Origin: Lobosporangium transversale
Lineage: Eukaryota > Mortierellomycota > Mortierellomycetes > Mortierellales > Mortierellaceae
DNA length: 64,000 nucleotides
Reading direction: 5' to 3'
Assembly (NCBI RefSeq): GCF_002105155.1
Contig: NW_019028992.1
Coordinates: 764,914 to 828,913, forward strand
The notes beneath the pieces are model-generated. The model was not told the origin of the DNA and ran no database searches. It saw only the letters and a list, made by a program, of their open reading frames with translations. The position numbers and the translations under genes were made by a program. Of this stretch, positions 11,501-22,455 are shown one piece after another. Each line of letters opens with the position of its first letter. Positions within the stretch are counted from its first letter, which is position 1.

Positions 11501-12147
11501 GGAAAGGAAAGGAAAGGCAATAGATGAAGGCTTGGAATAAATAAAAGAGCAAAATTGATGGGAGCAAAACTGGGGTGAAATATGAAAAAAGTGAAAAAAA
11601 AGGGTAAAGGAAGAGGGAGAGTGCAAAAATGAAGTGAAGCAAAGGAGAAGAAAGGAGCGACAATTGCTATTGATAAATTTGATCCTTTATTTCAAGGTTA
11701 GGCTATGTGTGAGAAAATATATTTTTCAAATCAGCCACGTGCCATTTTCTTGGTCATTGTGACGTGAAAACCAATCACATCTTTTAGTGCGCGAAGAACT
11801 CCCTCAGATAAACGTTTGTTCACACTCTACTTGCTCATTCCTCTGCTTACAACTGCTCCTCAGGAGGACTGGAATGATCATTGGAGGGGGCATTTGAAAA
11901 GGATTATAAAATTGAATGTGCCAGATGTCAACTGATCTCTTTTTCCGCTTTTACTATAATATAACTTTGATTACAGTTTATGATTGCCTTAAAAGCTTCT
12001 ATTCTAATTAAGCCCCTGAGAATGGTGCAGGACTGTTGTTCACTGAAAGTTAAGTGGACTACTATTAAAGACAATCGTTAACATAAAATATGTGCGGTGT
12101 TATATGGGATTCCTGCATAAAATGGCTGTTTATTATCATTGCTTGTG
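8564..12147 (-). repeat. Core of inverted duplication, copy A (carries CRN gene A)
   Basis: The whole segment is repeated in inverse orientation at 38842-42466. It includes the CRN gene, about 350 bases of 3' flank and about 800 bases of 5' flank. Landmarks: AGCTGTCCTGGTGAT at 8566 pairs with its reverse complement ending at 42464, and GCTTGTG at 12141 pairs with CACAAGC at 38842. Small indels separate the copies, for example a 10-base AAGAAAGGGC-type insertion present only in copy A near 8690-8700. Confidence 0.92.
8917..11350 (-). CDS. CRN (Crinkler)-family effector, copy A: ubiquitin-like header, P-loop ATPase, PD-(D/E)XK-like nuclease
   Basis: Three exons (11350-10918, 10767-10738, 10634-8917) give 726 residues. 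The 30-base middle exon encodes a lysine-rich linker (AQKRKQDGD). Residues about 45-145 form the ubiquitin-like CRN header (LLLQLNCVVEGEATSFPVEI onwards). Basic stretches (NKRKRVNQHPQRKKR, SPSKKARPS) look like nuclear-localisation signals. The ATPase has Walker A GTPGIGKSAF and a Walker B-like TWYLVDSG. The C-terminal part keeps CIDFALGPNKLFQV and HPIKQAPF, the D...QxT/V-type variant of the restriction-endonuclease fold known from CRN effectors. CRN proteins of this type are thought to act in nuclei, in conflict or symbiosis. The reading frame is intact. Its inverted relative is at 39638-42127; decayed CRN fragments lie just downstream. Secretion is uncertain because no signal peptide is visible. 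Confidence 0.85.
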
Positions 12148-12153
12148 CAGCAG

Positions 12154-12325
12154 AGGCAATATACCCTGTCAATATTTGTTCATTCCTCATATAGGCCATT
12201 CAGCTTTTTGAAGGAATATTGACACATTCTCTTGAGTTGATCATGCTATTAAGATGTTGTCTCTGTGCACCATACAACCCTTTATTAGCTCATCACATAC
12301 TCCTTGAAGATCCAAAAAACTCCCA
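12154..12325. repeat. Permuted flank segment X, copy A
   Basis: This ~172-base block lies immediately beyond the 5' end of the copy A core. Its reverse complement occurs at 42465-42636, but there it lies beyond the 3' end of the copy B core. Recognisable landmarks are AATATACCCTGTCAATATTTG and CACCATACAACCCTTTATT. The six-base spacer between core and X in copy A (CAGCAG) is absent from copy B. Confidence 0.88.
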
Positions 12326-12548
12326 AGCTTCATGCCGAAGTTGTCCATTGTACGTTAATAAAAAAAAAAATAAAAAGAAAGAGCTTGGCAATGCAAGCCA
12401 CACTTGTGCATGATAGAAGTCGCCAACTATCTAGGCTCGTCACCAGCCTGAGGACGAAGTTCATGTGCACATGCACAGGCTGGGACCAAACTTGACATTT
12501 TGGCTGGAGGTCTCTTCACCGCCAGGAAAAGGCTTAAAAAAAAAAAAA

Positions 12549-12619
12549 AGCTATTCCCTGTGGCGCAAATGACTTAGAAAAAAAAGTTTGAAAGCTATTC
12601 CCTGTGGTGCAAATGACTT
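12549..12619 (+). repeat. Short direct repeat, 27-base unit, two copies
   Basis: AGCTATTCCCTGTGGYGCAA followed by ATGACTT occurs at 12549-12575 and again at 12593-12619 with one C/T difference. The spacer is an A-rich run. No protein or RNA is recognised. Confidence 0.8.
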
Positions 12620-12984
12620 GACAGAATTTTTTCAAATTTATAAAGAGACCCCTGTGACGAGCCTAATGAAGACAAAGTGTATGTCTCCGTAATTTCTCTT
12701 TTTGTTTATCTTCATCTTTCATTGTCATCTGGATTCGCATCAATTCCTTTCGCATTTCTTATACATTTACAGTCCTAGCCGATTTTACTTTCCAGGCAAA
12801 GGTATCGTTCTACTTTTTTCAGGATCATTGAATTTATATAGGATGCTATAGCATGATCATTGTCATTCATGCCTTGCACGCATTAATTATCTCTGTTACT
12901 ACCAGTTTTTTTTTTTTTTTTTTTTTTCTACCCAGTTTTGTAAAACTTCTAGATTCATTGTACAAGATGCTTTAGCATCAGAGT

Positions 12985-13641
12985 TCATTTTTAAAGGGCC
13001 CATTGTGCAGGATTGGTAGAAGCCGTCAGACCGCCGGGGAAACGGTGCTTTACTTTAAGCGCGCTTTTCCAGCTGCCTCTCGTTTCGTTAATCTGTAAGG
13101 GCGAGAGGCAGCCATGTCGCTCTTGGCCGCTTTGATAGGGTGTCTCCTTGTCTGTCAGCCAAAACAGAGGCTTCCTGACAAGAGGTGATGTCCTGCCGTC
13201 CAAGGTCATTTTTAAAAAGGCTCATTGTGCAGGATTGGTAGAAGCCGTCAGACCGCCGGGGAAACGGTGCTTTACTTTAAGCGCGCTTTTCCAGCTGCCT
13301 CTCGTTTCGTTAATCTGTAAGGGCGAGAGGCAGCCATGTCGCTCTTGGCCGCTTTGATAGGGTGTCTCCTTGTCTGTCAGCCAAAACAGAGGCTTCCTGA
13401 CAAGAGGTGATGTCCTGCCGTCCAAGGTCATTTTTAAAAAGGCTCATTGTGCAGGATTGGTAGAAGCCGTCAGACCGCCGGGGAAACGGTGCTTTACTTT
13501 AAGCGCGCTTTTCCAGCTGCCTCTCGTTTCGTTAATCTGTAAGGGCGAGAGGCAGCCATGTCGCTCTTGGCCGCTTTGATAGGGTGTCTCCTTGTCTGTC
13601 AGCCAAAACAGAGGCTTCCTGACAAGAGGTGATGTCCTGCC
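12985..13641 (+). repeat. 222-bp tandem repeat, three copies with internal inverted repeat
   Basis: Copy 1 is 12985-13206, copy 2 is 13207-13428, and copy 3 is 13429-13641, lacking the last ~9 bases. Copies are almost identical; the clearest difference is AAAGGGCCC in copy 1 against AAAAAGGCTC in copies 2 and 3. Each unit has a perfect 11-base inverted repeat (GCTGCCTCTCG / CGAGAGGCAGC, loop 19; 13072-13082 with 13102-13112 in copy 1) and a second possible hairpin, ACCGCCGGGGAAACGGT. GC content is higher than the surroundings. Open frames of about 70 codons occur on both strands of each unit but look incidental. Confidence 0.95.
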
Positions 13642-13765
13642 AATCTGGATCTATCAGTCTCCATCATTGTTCTCTTTCTGTCTTTTTTTTTTTTTTGAGG
13701 GGGTAATATTTCTATTGACTTATAATTTATGAAAACATTATTAATCTAGAAATTCTGCTAATAAG

Positions 13766-16641
13766 ATGTTGAAAGGCAAAGTGCCGCGATGGCGGGTTGA
13801 AGCACAGAGCCTACCTTATTCTCAATATTTTCTCGCCGAAAAGAAGCCACAAGACTTCGACCATGTTAAGTTCCTGACTTGGTTGCAGCCATCTAGCCTA
13901 GAGCGTAGGGAGCTTACAAGTGAATGGCTAGACAAAGTGATCCCAGCACTCCAAAGCTGTTCTTATAAAGAGTTACAGGATTCAGGCAACCGTCTCAAAA
14001 GAGAATGGAATTCGAAAATTGCTAGTAGAGGTATTTTCTGGTCTAATCTCGCCGAGTCTGAGAAACGGGAGCAGGAGAAAAAAGAAAGAATGGCCAGGCT
14101 CAAAGCTGGTGGGGAGGAGCGATTACAAGCTGCCGAAAAATTCATTATTGATGAGACAAAAAAGGATTTCAGTAAAGAAGTCGAAGAAAGTTATAATTAC
14201 GATTGTAATGGTGTTTGGCGTTGTGTTCTGATGCTAATGTATTTGTCGCTTGTGCATAATAGAGGATGCCACAAATGAACTAGCTTCAACTTCATCATTG
14301 GCAGCAAAATCCTCACTCAATATACAAGGTAAATGGCTAGTTATCTTGAGGAAATAATAAGTTGCATTCAAGCAGACTAACTATTATTATTGTCATTATT
14401 ATTATTACTATTATTATTCTTAGATACCCTCTTATCCTCATCAACAGGATCATCAAATATGCCAAGTACATCATATACCGCCTCAACTGAATATACCATC
14501 CAACAAAGAAGTAAAGCACAAGAATCATCTTCTATATCTCAGCCACAACTTGAGGTACTATGGGCTTTAGAAACATTAGTAGATTGAAAATCCTGGATCA
14601 TAAGTTTACATCCTGTCTTCATTTGTGCATAGAAAAACAATCGACTTTTAAGCACCACATTACGCCATTCAACAAAAACATCCAATAGTAAGTAGTGAGG
14701 GGTATTTGATATTTTTGTAGTCAAAGGATTGAATAATCAAATTAAAATATGTTTCCTTTCACATCTCTACCATCAGGCTCCACAAATAAGAAAAAAAAGG
14801 ATGCATATGCCACTGAGGAACCATGGCATTCGCTAACCATGGCACTGGCTAAGATTGTAAGATCTGATATATTGAAAATGTCTTAAATTAAGATACTATT
14901 ACAAATTAATACAATATTCCATCAACTGCGATCAGGTGAACTGCGAGAAGGGAGTTCGATTTCCACAAAAACCAACATTTATGACTCCAGTACATTCCGA
15001 GTTATTTCAGCATGCTGTTAACATGCTTACGGAGTATCAAGCCCAGGATGACCAGCAAAAAGACATTACACTGGTGAAAGATGCTCAGTATGTGCAATAT
15101 TTATTTAGTTTGTAACTTTGCAGGTCAGCCATCATTGATTCTGTATTTACTGAAAAAAAATAAATGTATCATATCACAATAGGGTTGCAATGAGCTGTGT
15201 GTTTAATACATTGTCAGAGAGAGCATGCGACCACTTCAGTGTTTATGAGGATGGATCTACTGTAGCGGATGCTGTGGAACAGAGTCTTATTAATGGATTT
15301 ACCCAACATCCTTGCAAAGATATCCTTTTAAAATACATTCCAATTCTTGAAGAAATGAATGTTGAGGGATTTCAAAGAAAACTTAAAAAAGACTTAGGTT
15401 CACTGCAAGAAAAGTATACTGACCCACCATTGCCATCTGTGATAATAGAAGATAAAACGCTGGAGATTTTAATTTTGCTGTAAATATTAAATATTGTCGT
15501 GTATTCGCAATGTTATACGTGATGCTGATCTGTGATCTGTGAGTTAACAATTGACATTTTCCTAAAATAGTTGCAAATCTATCATTCGCCCCCACTTTGG
15601 CACTGCTTCTCCATCAGAGATGGATTGCTTACATCTTTGGGTTTCAGTATTTTCAGCCATAGCAGATCAAGTCACCCTCCATACGTACGAGACAAGTAAT
15701 AGCTGATAGATATATTAACTTTTTTAAGAAACTAACTCATTCAATCTTAATGGTGAATTTTAGAGGGGAGAAAGCCCTCGAAGCCTCAAAGTCGATGCGA
15801 CGAATGCAATCTTCCGAGTATGGGGATGTGAGTGATACAGGACGGAAGGTCGATTGCATCTTTATGTATAAAGGCATTGAGTTGTCAAACATAGAGTTTA
15901 AATGTCCCAATATATGCCCCCAGGATATTGCAATTCAGAATCGAAAGAATGTCCGGCTAGCAAGGTGTATTCAAGAAGCACATCTGGCGATAGGCGTCTC
16001 ATCCCCATCAATTCTAATGGCTGATGTTTCTGGTATGATATTTGAAATAATGAATATTTCACTCAGTAGGCCACTAATAGCCTTATTAACATGGTGTTCC
16101 TATATCAGGGTTTGGAGGTATATTTTATCAAGTTCAGCCAATGGGCAACATTGCAATTGCTGGGATGACTACTCCCGAGGCAGTCCAACTACCTAAGAAC
16201 AAAGTTGAGCTTCTAATGTTTCTTGAAGACAACTCATTGCCAATAATATGGAATTATATTGTAAGTGAGATGTTCTTATGCTCCTATGTCCTAGTTTTCA
16301 TTGGTTATTCTAATGATCCGACTACTGATGCAAAACAATCAAAGGAGCACCTGGAAAAACAAGCCCTCAATGTATTGGCAGCGAAACAGCGGACGGATGC
16401 AATACAAAAGAGAGAGAGGTTTACAACAAGCATCATAAGACCAAAAGCCATGCCATCACAACTACCATTAAATAGATCGTTTACGAGTAATGTCACATTC
16501 TCACCGACCAAAAAGAGGTCTACATTAGAGAGACCTACTTTAAATTTGGAAGAGTCAATCTCTCCTACAAGGAATGTTCGACGGTGGGCCCAGAACGACC
16601 CAGCTGATGGTGGCAAGAGTAATGCTGATGAGGATACATAG
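13766..16641 (+). CDS. Uncharacterised 11-exon protein with PD-(D/E)XK-like motif
   Basis: Exons: 13766-14210, 14263-14328, 14424-14554, 14633-14687, 14777-14856, 14936-15087, 15183-15479, 15571-15695, 15766-16032, 16109-16260, 16345-16641. They join in phase to 688 residues. The first intron uses GTGTTT, and the last (84 bases, a multiple of three, no stop) may be retained, so those two junctions are less certain. The start MLKGKVPRWRVEAQ leads to a charged helical region (residues ~110-140), then a Ser/Thr-rich linker and a central alpha/beta region. RKVDCIFMYKGIELSNIEFK (Asp480, Glu494-x-Lys496) fits the D...ExK core of restriction-endonuclease-fold nucleases. The tail is basic and Ser-rich. 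No family recognised. A self-standing nuclease of an accessory or mobile family is an inference. Confidence 0.65.
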
Positions 16642-17230
16642 AGAGTATCTTAGGGTTAATGTCTTTTTTACTATCTTGCTCTTGAAAAAAAAAAAAAAAT
16701 ACAAAACCCTTTTTTTTTATGGCCTTTTATTTGAATCCGCCCTGTGCAGACATTTACCCTGACTTGACGCTCCCGGCCTGATGCCCCCGGCTGAATACTA
16801 TATCGACATTCAGTTTACCAAAAAACCATGATGAAATTACAAATAATGACATGCACCTAAATCTTCTCTGCTAGTAAGTCTTGCATACCCTTCAATGTTG
16901 TTGTGGACGGCTGCTAGTGATTCCCTTGGAAGTGCCAGAAAAGTGATAGATGGTTGATAATTACGGCCAGAAGTATCGTAGATTTGATCAACAAATAGCG
17001 ACCTTATGAAGATGCGCTTAATAGATCTGAAAGACAGCTAAAACAATGGCTGCAAATGGCCATCTAAATGAAAGAAGGATCTTCAATAAGTGTTGCTTAC
17101 TACGTTGCTAAGTACTGAGAACTGATGATACAGAAGGTAAATGAATTCAGCTGCAAAATGGCCATCTAAGTAAAAGAAAGATGGGTACCATTTTCCAATA
17201 AAGCAAAACTAAATAGATAAGGGAGGCCAT
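16642..17230. other. Intergenic, two short imperfect repeats
   Basis: No gene. The phrase GCAAAATGGCCATCTAARTRAAAGAA occurs imperfectly twice, near 17051-17075 and 17153-17180. The region separates the nuclease-like gene from the MULE relic. Confidence 0.4.
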
Positions 17231-17234
17231 TTAC

Positions 17235-18660
17235 GACAATGTACACTTTCATTTTTGCCTACTGTATACTACATAGCGCAGCTCCTTCCACAAGGCCATA
17301 TGCCCTTCGCACTCTTCGAACGCCTGTGCGGTGACCCCTTCCCTCTCTTCAGCTCTCATCTCATTCAACTTGCGCAGTAAAGCTGGCGTGATAAAGCTCT
17401 CGAGGGGGGGACATTAAGTTGAACTCTGTGTGCTTGTCCGAACGTTCGATGCGCGAAGAGGCAGTGATGTATTGAACATCAAAGCCCTCGTACTGCGAAA
17501 GTGCTGCAGACTGTATTCCATTTTTGACCTTGGAATCCTATGTCCTGAAAGTCCTGATCAATGGTTCACTGCAATTTGTAGATGAGGAAATCAATCTGCA
17601 AAAGGTGCTTCCTTACCAGCGCATGTGTCTTCAAAGTCTTGTACCAAGGCTCTAGAAGGTTGTTTGTGCCTACGTGGTAGTCCTATCAAGTGAATTAGAA
17701 TGTCGGAAATTGAGATTCATCAAAGACATTTAATACCGCGGTTAATTGGTGCTTTATTTTACCTCTCTCACGAAAAGTACCCCACCTTAGTCTTTTCTCT
17801 TTCGCGATCTGGTTCTTTCCCATATAGTTAAAGAAGGGTTTTGCTCTGACATCGCTAAAATCATAAATTAGTCCTTGATACCTCTTCAGATGCCATTAAC
17901 TCTTTCGTCAGATCCTGCAAGTAAATCCCTCATACGCAACTAGTGTCGCTCCTAAGCAGTATGAAGTTGCATTAAAATGCTATCGCCAAGATATCTTGAA
18001 GGAGCAGCAACATGGTATACCTTACCTTGAATACATCCCTTATGCGATCTTCCCCTAACCCTTGCACATGGGAGTGACAGAAATAAATTGATGCGGAGGA
18101 AATACCTCCTGAACGGCTTCGCTTTATGTCACGGAATAGTCCACCACGATTTCAGTTTGATAAATACCGACTTCACATTGTCGCTCGACTATGCCCAAAC
18201 TTACGATGGTTCTGAGCTGCAGAGTAAATGTGCAGCTGGGATGTCTTTTCTTAAAACCCAGTCCTTGACAAGGATCGTAAACAGGTAGGCTGAGGAGCCA
18301 CTATCCTTTTCGCCCTTGCACTTACTATTCTTTTTGCCCTTACATTTTTCATCCCTCAGGGACATAGCACCCCTCCGTGTGGAGCCCATAAGGCCTTGAT
18401 GGTTCTTAGTCCCTTGTTGGATAGAGCGCCTCGAGTTTCCTCTCATCGTACGCCTCCATTAGCCAGTCTAAGAATAGCCCTGCGTTCGACACCGTGTGAA
18501 ACCTGTTCAATATCCCCAGAGTTAATGCATGGACTATTGTTTGTGCGGACTTGATTAGCCTGAAAGGCGCGACCGAGAGCAGGATCAGAGACAGTCATGT
18601 TTTTTCTAAAGAATCTACTGGGCGAGAGCTTTGAAGGCGAGAGCATTTTGTGTTTTGTGC
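17235..18660 (-). pseudogene. Decayed MULE-type (Mutator-like) transposase
   Basis: Minus-strand fragments in several frames follow the order of a MULE transposase. RFHTVSNAGLFLDWLMEAYD lies near 18450-18510. YLFTILVKDWVLRKDIPAAH lies near 18220-18290 and matches the strand before the second catalytic segment. IYQTEIVVDYSVT plus EAVQEVF lies near 18095-18160 and has the expected Asp. YQGLIYDFSDVRAKPFFNYM lies near 17820-17890, and VGTNNLLEPWYKTLKTHAL near 17620-17680, the usual TNN-x-E-x-W-x-x-LK element. A C-terminal segment (PALLRKLNEMRAEEREGV) lies near 17320-17400. Many stops and frame changes separate these, so it is inactive. Terminal inverted repeats were not found by eye. Confidence 0.6.
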
Positions 18661-19139
18661 TTCAGTTCTCCATAACCTGTTGAAGACAGAAACGAGGATG
18701 GGTAAATAAAATTAATGTCAGAGGGACTATATTGTGGATTTGAGTGATTCTTACGTTCAACTGGGACTTCGTACACGAGGCAGTCAGGTAGTTTTGAAAG
18801 TTGCTGACGTGGATCCGCAACACGTCAGACTTCCATGCAAGTTCTCGCGACTCATGAAAGCTTACTGCAATGTTTTAACCTAAACTTATTATTTTGGGGC
18901 AAAAGTTCAATAGGACAAAGAGAGGGGGCTTTATTTTCACGACAGGCTTATATATGTTTATACATATAATAGTTATCATCTGCGCCACGTGAGTAGTATT
19001 CCAAGTCATCGTATTCACTATGTCTATCAATGCTACAGGGACTGGCCTCAATTCATGAGTAATTAAAAAAGGAATAAGAGTATAGATAGAAGGATGGATT
19101 CTTTGTCCTTTTTTAATCCAATTAGCCAGCTTTTAGAGC

Positions 19140-20170
19140 CATAGCATGGACATTGACTTTCCCGATAGTCCATTTCAGACGGACAAGCACTTGGATGCAT
19201 TCCACATCTTTCGCTCTATCGGTTGAGCTCCTGCCCAATGGCGTCCCTCTCACGCTTCAGGAGGGAAATACAAGTATCGAGAGCGATATTCATTTAAGAT
19301 TCGTTCCCGAAAGTTCGAGCACGTCTCTCCGAAGATCATGAAGTAATACGAACAGAAAGAGCATAGAGATAGTCCCAATGCGAATGCTCCTGACTCTAGC
19401 AAGCGGAAGAAAAAGGAGGGGAAGGGAAACCCGGCAGAGCCACGAAAAGCGATGGACGAAGTGGATAAAAAAAGACTTGGTCGGGGCTATGCAGTATGAA
19501 CATCCAACTAGGACTCTTGACATCGGGACGGTCAACGGCAACCTGAGTAAGACATTGACTGATAATCCCCAATTTAGGCCCAGGATTAAGATCTGCCTGC
19601 AAGAAATCGTTCGCCATGCTTCGAAGGCCAAGTGCACTTGCCAGAGAGTTACTGGCCACATTGAACAGCTTCCAGCTACCGGTGTCATTGGCACAGACAG
19701 AAAGCTGCTCGATCTTATCTGCCCACGTACATATGTTTAGCAAGAGTGTGGCCGGCGATGAAGGTTCTAATGGAACCGAGAAGAGAGATGGCGCATAGAA
19801 TGGTGAGGACGAAACGAAGGATGCCAGTACGCACCTCCTATTTCCGCTCCTCGTGTGTACCTGCAACAAGAGGCCCCCAACTGGCAAAGTAAAGGATCCC
19901 CATGTGTTCAACTTCATCCATGAGGTCAAGGACTTTTTGCCAGCTATGGCCGATGTTGGTTCGACCAATATAGGGATGTGCTACCCAGGGCTCTCCCGCC
20001 CCGCTGAGAAACTCTAGTAGTTCGACTTTGTTGATTGAGATGAAAAAAAGTCAATCCGTTACTTCGTCACAAACATGGATGTCATCCGTGCATATAATCT
20101 TGCGCAGTTTGACAGCATTTGCTAAATTCCGTCCAATTTCGACAATGTTAATACCGTGCATGAGTCTCTA
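19140..20170 (+). pseudogene. Decayed middle portion of a FEN1/TnpB-like fusion protein
   Basis: Plus-strand fragments in several frames: KIRSRKFEHVSPKIMK, KRKKKEGKGNPAEPRKAMDE, then LVGAMQYEHPTRTLDIGTV, RVTGHIEQLPATGVIGTDRK, LLDLICPRTYV (ending at 19740) and PPTGKVKDPHVFNFIHEVKD. The block EHP-x-x-(S/T)L-x-(I/V)GT corresponds to HPIKALTIGSL in the longer copy at 22456-24942, and the Lys-rich stretch before it also corresponds. The order is colinear with that protein's middle. I recall similar large proteins from Mortierella genomes, but this was not searched. There are no FEN1 or zinc-ribbon ends, and stops are numerous. It lies about 2.3 kb upstream of the longer copy in the same orientation. 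Confidence 0.5.
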
Positions 20171-20289
20171 GTATATGCAGTATATGCAAATAGCCATCGG
20201 CTTCTGACGAGCCAAGGATAGATACGCGAGTTTGTTCAGGCTTCTGTAGGCCAGAGCTGCCCCCTACCTTGTCACATCACAGACCTTGT

Positions 20290-20290
20290 T

Positions 20291-20323
<33 letters not shown>

Positions 20324-21082
20324 GTTCCTCTCGTCTCTCTCGTCAAGAGGAGGATTGAAGGTATAATCCGGATGGTCGCGGATAGGAGAGATTCACTTTT
20401 CGTCACGAAGCGACTGCAAAATATTTTCGCAACGCTGTGCTCAATTACACTTCTTTCAAGTTTGATGGTTGTTATGCTGGCGTGCGAGGAAGTTCAGTTG
20501 AATCTGGGGTATGGAGACGACAAAAATAAAGAATAAAATAAAATAAAAAATAAAAAGTAGTGAGTAGGGGAACCGGGGACACAAAACTTTCTAGTTCAGT
20601 TAGATCTGCCCTCTTTGTTAATTTCAAACACACTTACGTTACTTTACGAACAGTTTTGGACGCCATCGCCTACGTCCGGCTCACTCTCAGATACCGCGTG
20701 GGTGTTTCTGACCAGTTAGTGGATTGAAAACAAAACAAAAAAAAATACTTGAGTCTTTACAAATAAAATAATACAGGATGAATGCATTCACTAAACGAAC
20801 CGTATACGCAGGTTAGTTGGTTAGTTACTTACTTACTTACGCTGATGTCATTGAGATGGTTGACAAGGTTGATACCGACGGAGCTGTTGCTGTTGAAGGT
20901 GTCGATAACCAGTCCTGTAATGGAAACTCGCATGGAATCGAGTCGACAAAGTGCATTAAAGGAGGATTGATTGAGAGGAGTTTTTGGTTAAGCGCGTCGT
21001 GGACTTTTTATTGTTATTTTTTTTTTTAAAAATAAAAAATAAAAAAAAAAAGTGAGAAAAGACTTCCTACTTTTTCATCCTT

Positions 21083-21115
<33 letters not shown>

Positions 21116-21334
21116 CATTATTAGAACTATCAAGAGCCTGCACGGCACCACAAGCTTTCCTTCTCATTTACATAGTTATTAATATTTCATATTACAAAAT
21201 AAGGTGGTTTTATAGTTTTAGGAACTTGTTGACAAGGGGAGTTGGACTGGTTGAAATCGATAATATTTCCAGACTATGCTTTGGCTGCTGGAACATAAGC
21301 TGTACCGTCGCTTGTGTGGAATGGTTGCTGAACA

Positions 21335-21371
<37 letters not shown>

Positions 21372-22455
21372 AAGGGAAGGGAAGGGGAAGATAGAGAAAA
21401 AGAAACAGAAAAGAAAGAAAAGAAAAAGGGTGATCTCTAAAGACAAAGGACTTTCAACACCATTGCACCGGTCATAGGGATAGAGAGCTATTAAGCGAGT
21501 TTAAAGAACATGCAATGTAAAGCGAATGATAAAGTGATGGATTTCTGTTGATGGACGCTGTCATTGATCCGACAGACTTCGTGTCATACTCTCCAATTCC
21601 CCGAAAGAGGAATAAAAATTAAAAATAAAAAATCGATTTATCAAAGGTCTCCAGTGGAAAAACACGCCGATTAGCACAAAGTACGCGCTTGTTTGCCAAG
21701 TACTCATCATTATTCAGCACCACCATTCATGTGCTTTGCACATCTTTCACCAGAGGTGAGATCACCAAGAGATGGAAAAAACACGATATCAAAAAACGCG
21801 TAATATCTTTTGATGATATCACTTTTTTTTTTTTTTTTTTTTTTTTTTTCCTTTTTACTTTGATTAATACTTGGGAAATATTAAATCCATTCATTTCTGT
21901 CAAAATTTAAATCTTCTTTATTCATTAAATTCCTCACAAAGCACAAAGCGAGGGCCTGAGAAAAAAAAAAAAAAAAAAAAAAAAAAGTGTAACAAGGGAT
22001 CGACATCGAGATGATTTTTTCGAATGCTCACTTTGGTATCTCAGTGCTATTGTTTCCAATCTGCCGTTCATGCGAGAGCTTGTATTTATTTGTCGATCTC
22101 TGCTATTGACTTGGACAAAACCCCAAGCCAAACAAAGGAACTGAATAAAGATTGATGTGGCCTGTGAAGCAAAGGATCGATATCAAAACTATATGAGACA
22201 ATGATAAAACTCATCATCAATCCAGGATATAAAAAGGGATCATTGTCTTCCTCCTTCAAAGTCCCATCCCTTTTACCACTGCCACTTGTTCCTGTATCTT
22301 TCCCTCAATATTCTTTATCTATTCACTTTGGATCTTTAAACCATAAAAAGCTCATCCTTTTATACCTTTGTAGCTCTTTTTTTTTTTTCTTTTTCATTTC
22401 TTTTCATCATTACCATTTCTTCTTTTTTTCTTTCTCTTTCGCTTAGATATTGACC
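20290..22455. other. Non-coding, homopolymer-rich interval
   Basis: No gene supported. It contains T-runs or A-runs of about 20-30 bases at 20296-20322, 21089-21115, 21339-21369, 21824-21849 and 21961-21986. The last 250 bases (22210-22449) are T- and C-rich and look like the promoter/leader of the FEN1-like reading frame that starts at 22456. Confidence 0.5.

Noticed and set aside
12991-13579. ~70-codon frames on both strands in each 222-bp repeat
   Set aside because: They recur only because the unit length is a multiple of three; no start context, domain or extension beyond the repeat.
12985-13641. CRISPR array
   Set aside because: The units are contiguous 222-bp repeats without spacers, in a eukaryotic genome.
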